Positions 63,123 through 64,000 of a DNA stretch of 64,000 bases are shown here, piece by piece. Position numbers and translations under genes: made by a program. The notes below the pieces were generated by a model. It had not been told where the DNA came from and did no database searches. It saw only the letters and a program-made list of their open reading frames with translations. Source of the stretch: an uncultured Bacteroidales bacterium (GTDB lineage Bacteria; Bacteroidota; Bacteroidia; Bacteroidales; P3); assembly GCA_900314925.1 (NCBI GenBank), contig OMXC01000006.1, positions 124,001 to 188,000 of the forward strand, read 5' to 3'. Every line of letters starts with the position of its first letter. The first letter of the stretch is position 1.

Positions 63123-63271
63123 CACATTTTTTTTTATATATAACAACCTATTCTCTTTTTTTTGCATTTTTTCTACATTTCCGGCCGCCGTCCCACTGCC
63201 CTCCCCCACCCGCCCCGTCCCGCCACGAGGCGCCGCCGCACCGCCAACCGCCCCCTTCAGCCACCGTCCCC
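63123..63271. other. Gene-free stretch before the 11-bp array
   Basis: The stretch begins AT-rich (upstream side of the T9SS gene promoter) and becomes very C-rich from 63180. No gene or structure is seen apart from the array that follows at 63272. On the far side, 63393-63508 is A-rich (many AAAA runs) and probably contains the leader of the MoxR gene; no clear -7 box was found there. Confidence 0.5.
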
Positions 63272-63392
63272 CTACGGAGCCCCTTCGGAGTCCCTTCGGC
63301 CGTTCTTCAGTAGTTCTTCAGTGCGGCACTGAAGAACTACTGAAGAACTACTGAAGAACGGCCGTACCGGGTCCGTAGAGGGTGCGAAGAGG
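63272..63392. repeat. 11-bp-phased inverted array (cttcagtagtt family), asymmetric copy
   Basis: Eleven 11-bp units: ctacggagccc, cttcggagtcc, cttcggccgtt, cttcagtagtt, cttcagtgcgg, cactgaagaac, tactgaagaac twice, ggccgtaccgg, gtccgtagagg, gtgcgaagagg. As at 31271, the left arm has one core unit fewer than the right. It lies between the divergent T9SS gene and the MoxR gene. Confidence 0.92.
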
Positions 63393-63508
63393 GGGTATGG
63401 CGGGAGAATATCAAAAAGAATGTTAAAAATACAATAAAAAATAAAAAGCGGAGTTAAAAGGAAGTCTGAGAAAGGACAAAAGGAGAGAAACTATAAAAGA
63501 AACACGAT

Positions 63509-64000
63509 ATGGAATCTGTAAACATTCAAGAACTTAACGAACGCATCGAGCGCGAGAGCGCTTTCGTGGGCGCATTGGAGATGGAGCTCGGCAAGCAGAT
63601 TGTGGGCCAGAAGCACATGGTGGAGGGGCTGCTGATAGGGCTGCTGAGCAATGGGCACGTGCTGCTCGAGGGCGTGCCGGGCTTAGCCAAGACGCTGGCC
63701 ATCACGACGTTGGCCAAGGCCATCGACGCCAAGTTCAGCCGCATCCAGTTCACTCCCGACCTGCTGCCTGCCGACCTTATAGGCACCCTCATCTACAGCC
63801 AGAAGAGCGAGAGCTTCCAGGTGAAGAAGGGCCCGATATTCAGCCACTTCATACTGGCCGACGAGATCAACCGCGCCCCTGCCAAGGTGCAGAGCGCCCT
63901 GCTGGAGGCCATGCAGGAGCGCCAGGTGACCATCGGCGAGGAGACGTATCCGCTTGAGGAGCCGTTCCTGGTGATGGCCACGCAGAACCCCATAGAGCAG
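63509..64000 (+). CDS. MoxR-family AAA+ ATPase, N-terminal part (cut by window edge)
   Basis: 164 residues visible. Walker A GVPGLAKT (56-63), the MoxR segment RIQFTPDLLPADLIGTLIYS, Walker B FILADEINRAPAKVQSALLEAMQERQ-type text, and sensor-1 MATQNPIEQ at the window edge. MoxR ATPases act as chaperones for assembling metal- or VWA-domain proteins. In Bacteroidota the gene is usually followed by DUF58 and VWA-domain (BatA/B) genes, which would lie outside this window. Confidence 0.95.
   Translation, partial: MESVNIQELNERIERESAFVGALEMELGKQIVGQKHMVEGLLIGLLSNGHVLLEGVPGLAKTLAITTLAKAIDAKFSRIQFTPDLLPADLIGTLIYSQKSESFQVKKGPIFSHFILADEINRAPAKVQSALLEAMQERQVTIGEETYPLEEPFLVMATQNPIEQ

Overview
The window comes from a member of the Bacteroidales (Bacteroidota), rather GC-rich for that group. 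The evidence is: Bacteroidota promoters (-7 box TAnnTTTG, sometimes with a -33 TTTG) before many genes; almost no Shine-Dalgarno sequences; many lipoproteins; at least three proteins with type IX secretion (T9SS) C-terminal sorting domains; and typical Bacteroidota gene neighbourhoods (leuS-nusB-DUF1573-yajC-ybbR-coaE; zinc-ribbon protein next to Nif3). No species can be named from sequence alone. I saw no rRNA, tRNA, CRISPR array, transposase or prophage genes.

Layout. 1-6.6 kb is a tightly packed minus-strand housekeeping operon (leuS, nusB, DUF1573 lipoprotein, yajC, YbbR-domain protein, coaE, start of a GH3 enzyme). 6.7-18.7 kb holds an XRE regulator, typA, threonine aldolase, clpB, a HAD phosphatase, galE, a thioredoxin-like protein, a gamma-carbonic-anhydrase-like protein and glyA. 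19-27.8 kb is a plus-strand run (two secreted proteins, mutL, rhomboid protease, lipoprotein, outer-membrane protein, valS). 28-31.2 kb is minus-strand hutH, zinc-ribbon protein and Nif3. 31.4-46.4 kb is the accessory region: an M48-like protease, two complete copies and one decayed copy of a sigma-factor cassette, modular lipoproteins and T9SS cargo. 46.5-48.7 kb is groES-groEL. 49-64 kb returns to mixed genes: retropepsin-like lipoprotein, toxin-antitoxin pair, peroxiredoxin, AlaX-like editing protein, PIF1-type helicase with endonuclease IV, DUF2461, MFS transporter, tyrS, a 1077-residue T9SS protein and the start of a MoxR ATPase.

The most interesting coding locus is 36.0-46.4 kb. Two cassettes, each ECF sigma factor - small single-TM protein with a conserved C-terminal motif - lipoprotein, are tandem paralogues. 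Both sigma genes, a decayed sigma gene at 31.6 kb and a separate lipoprotein gene share a promoter-like motif GTARTTTT-N13/14-CGTTnTTA. This suggests an autoregulated envelope-signalling system with its own regulon. In the sigma genes the motif lies so close to the conserved GTG start that the mRNA should be leaderless.

The most interesting non-coding structure is a set of intergenic arrays built in strict short periods. Four copies of an array with an 11-bp period, three of them large inverted repeats, all lie between divergent genes (7.8, 18.8, 31.3 and 63.3 kb). A fifth array with unrelated sequence but the same 11-bp inverted design lies at 11.5 kb. There are also 7-bp arrays at gene junctions (some supplying stop and start codons), a 9-bp array before the peroxiredoxin gene, and a 41-bp tandem repeat after groEL.
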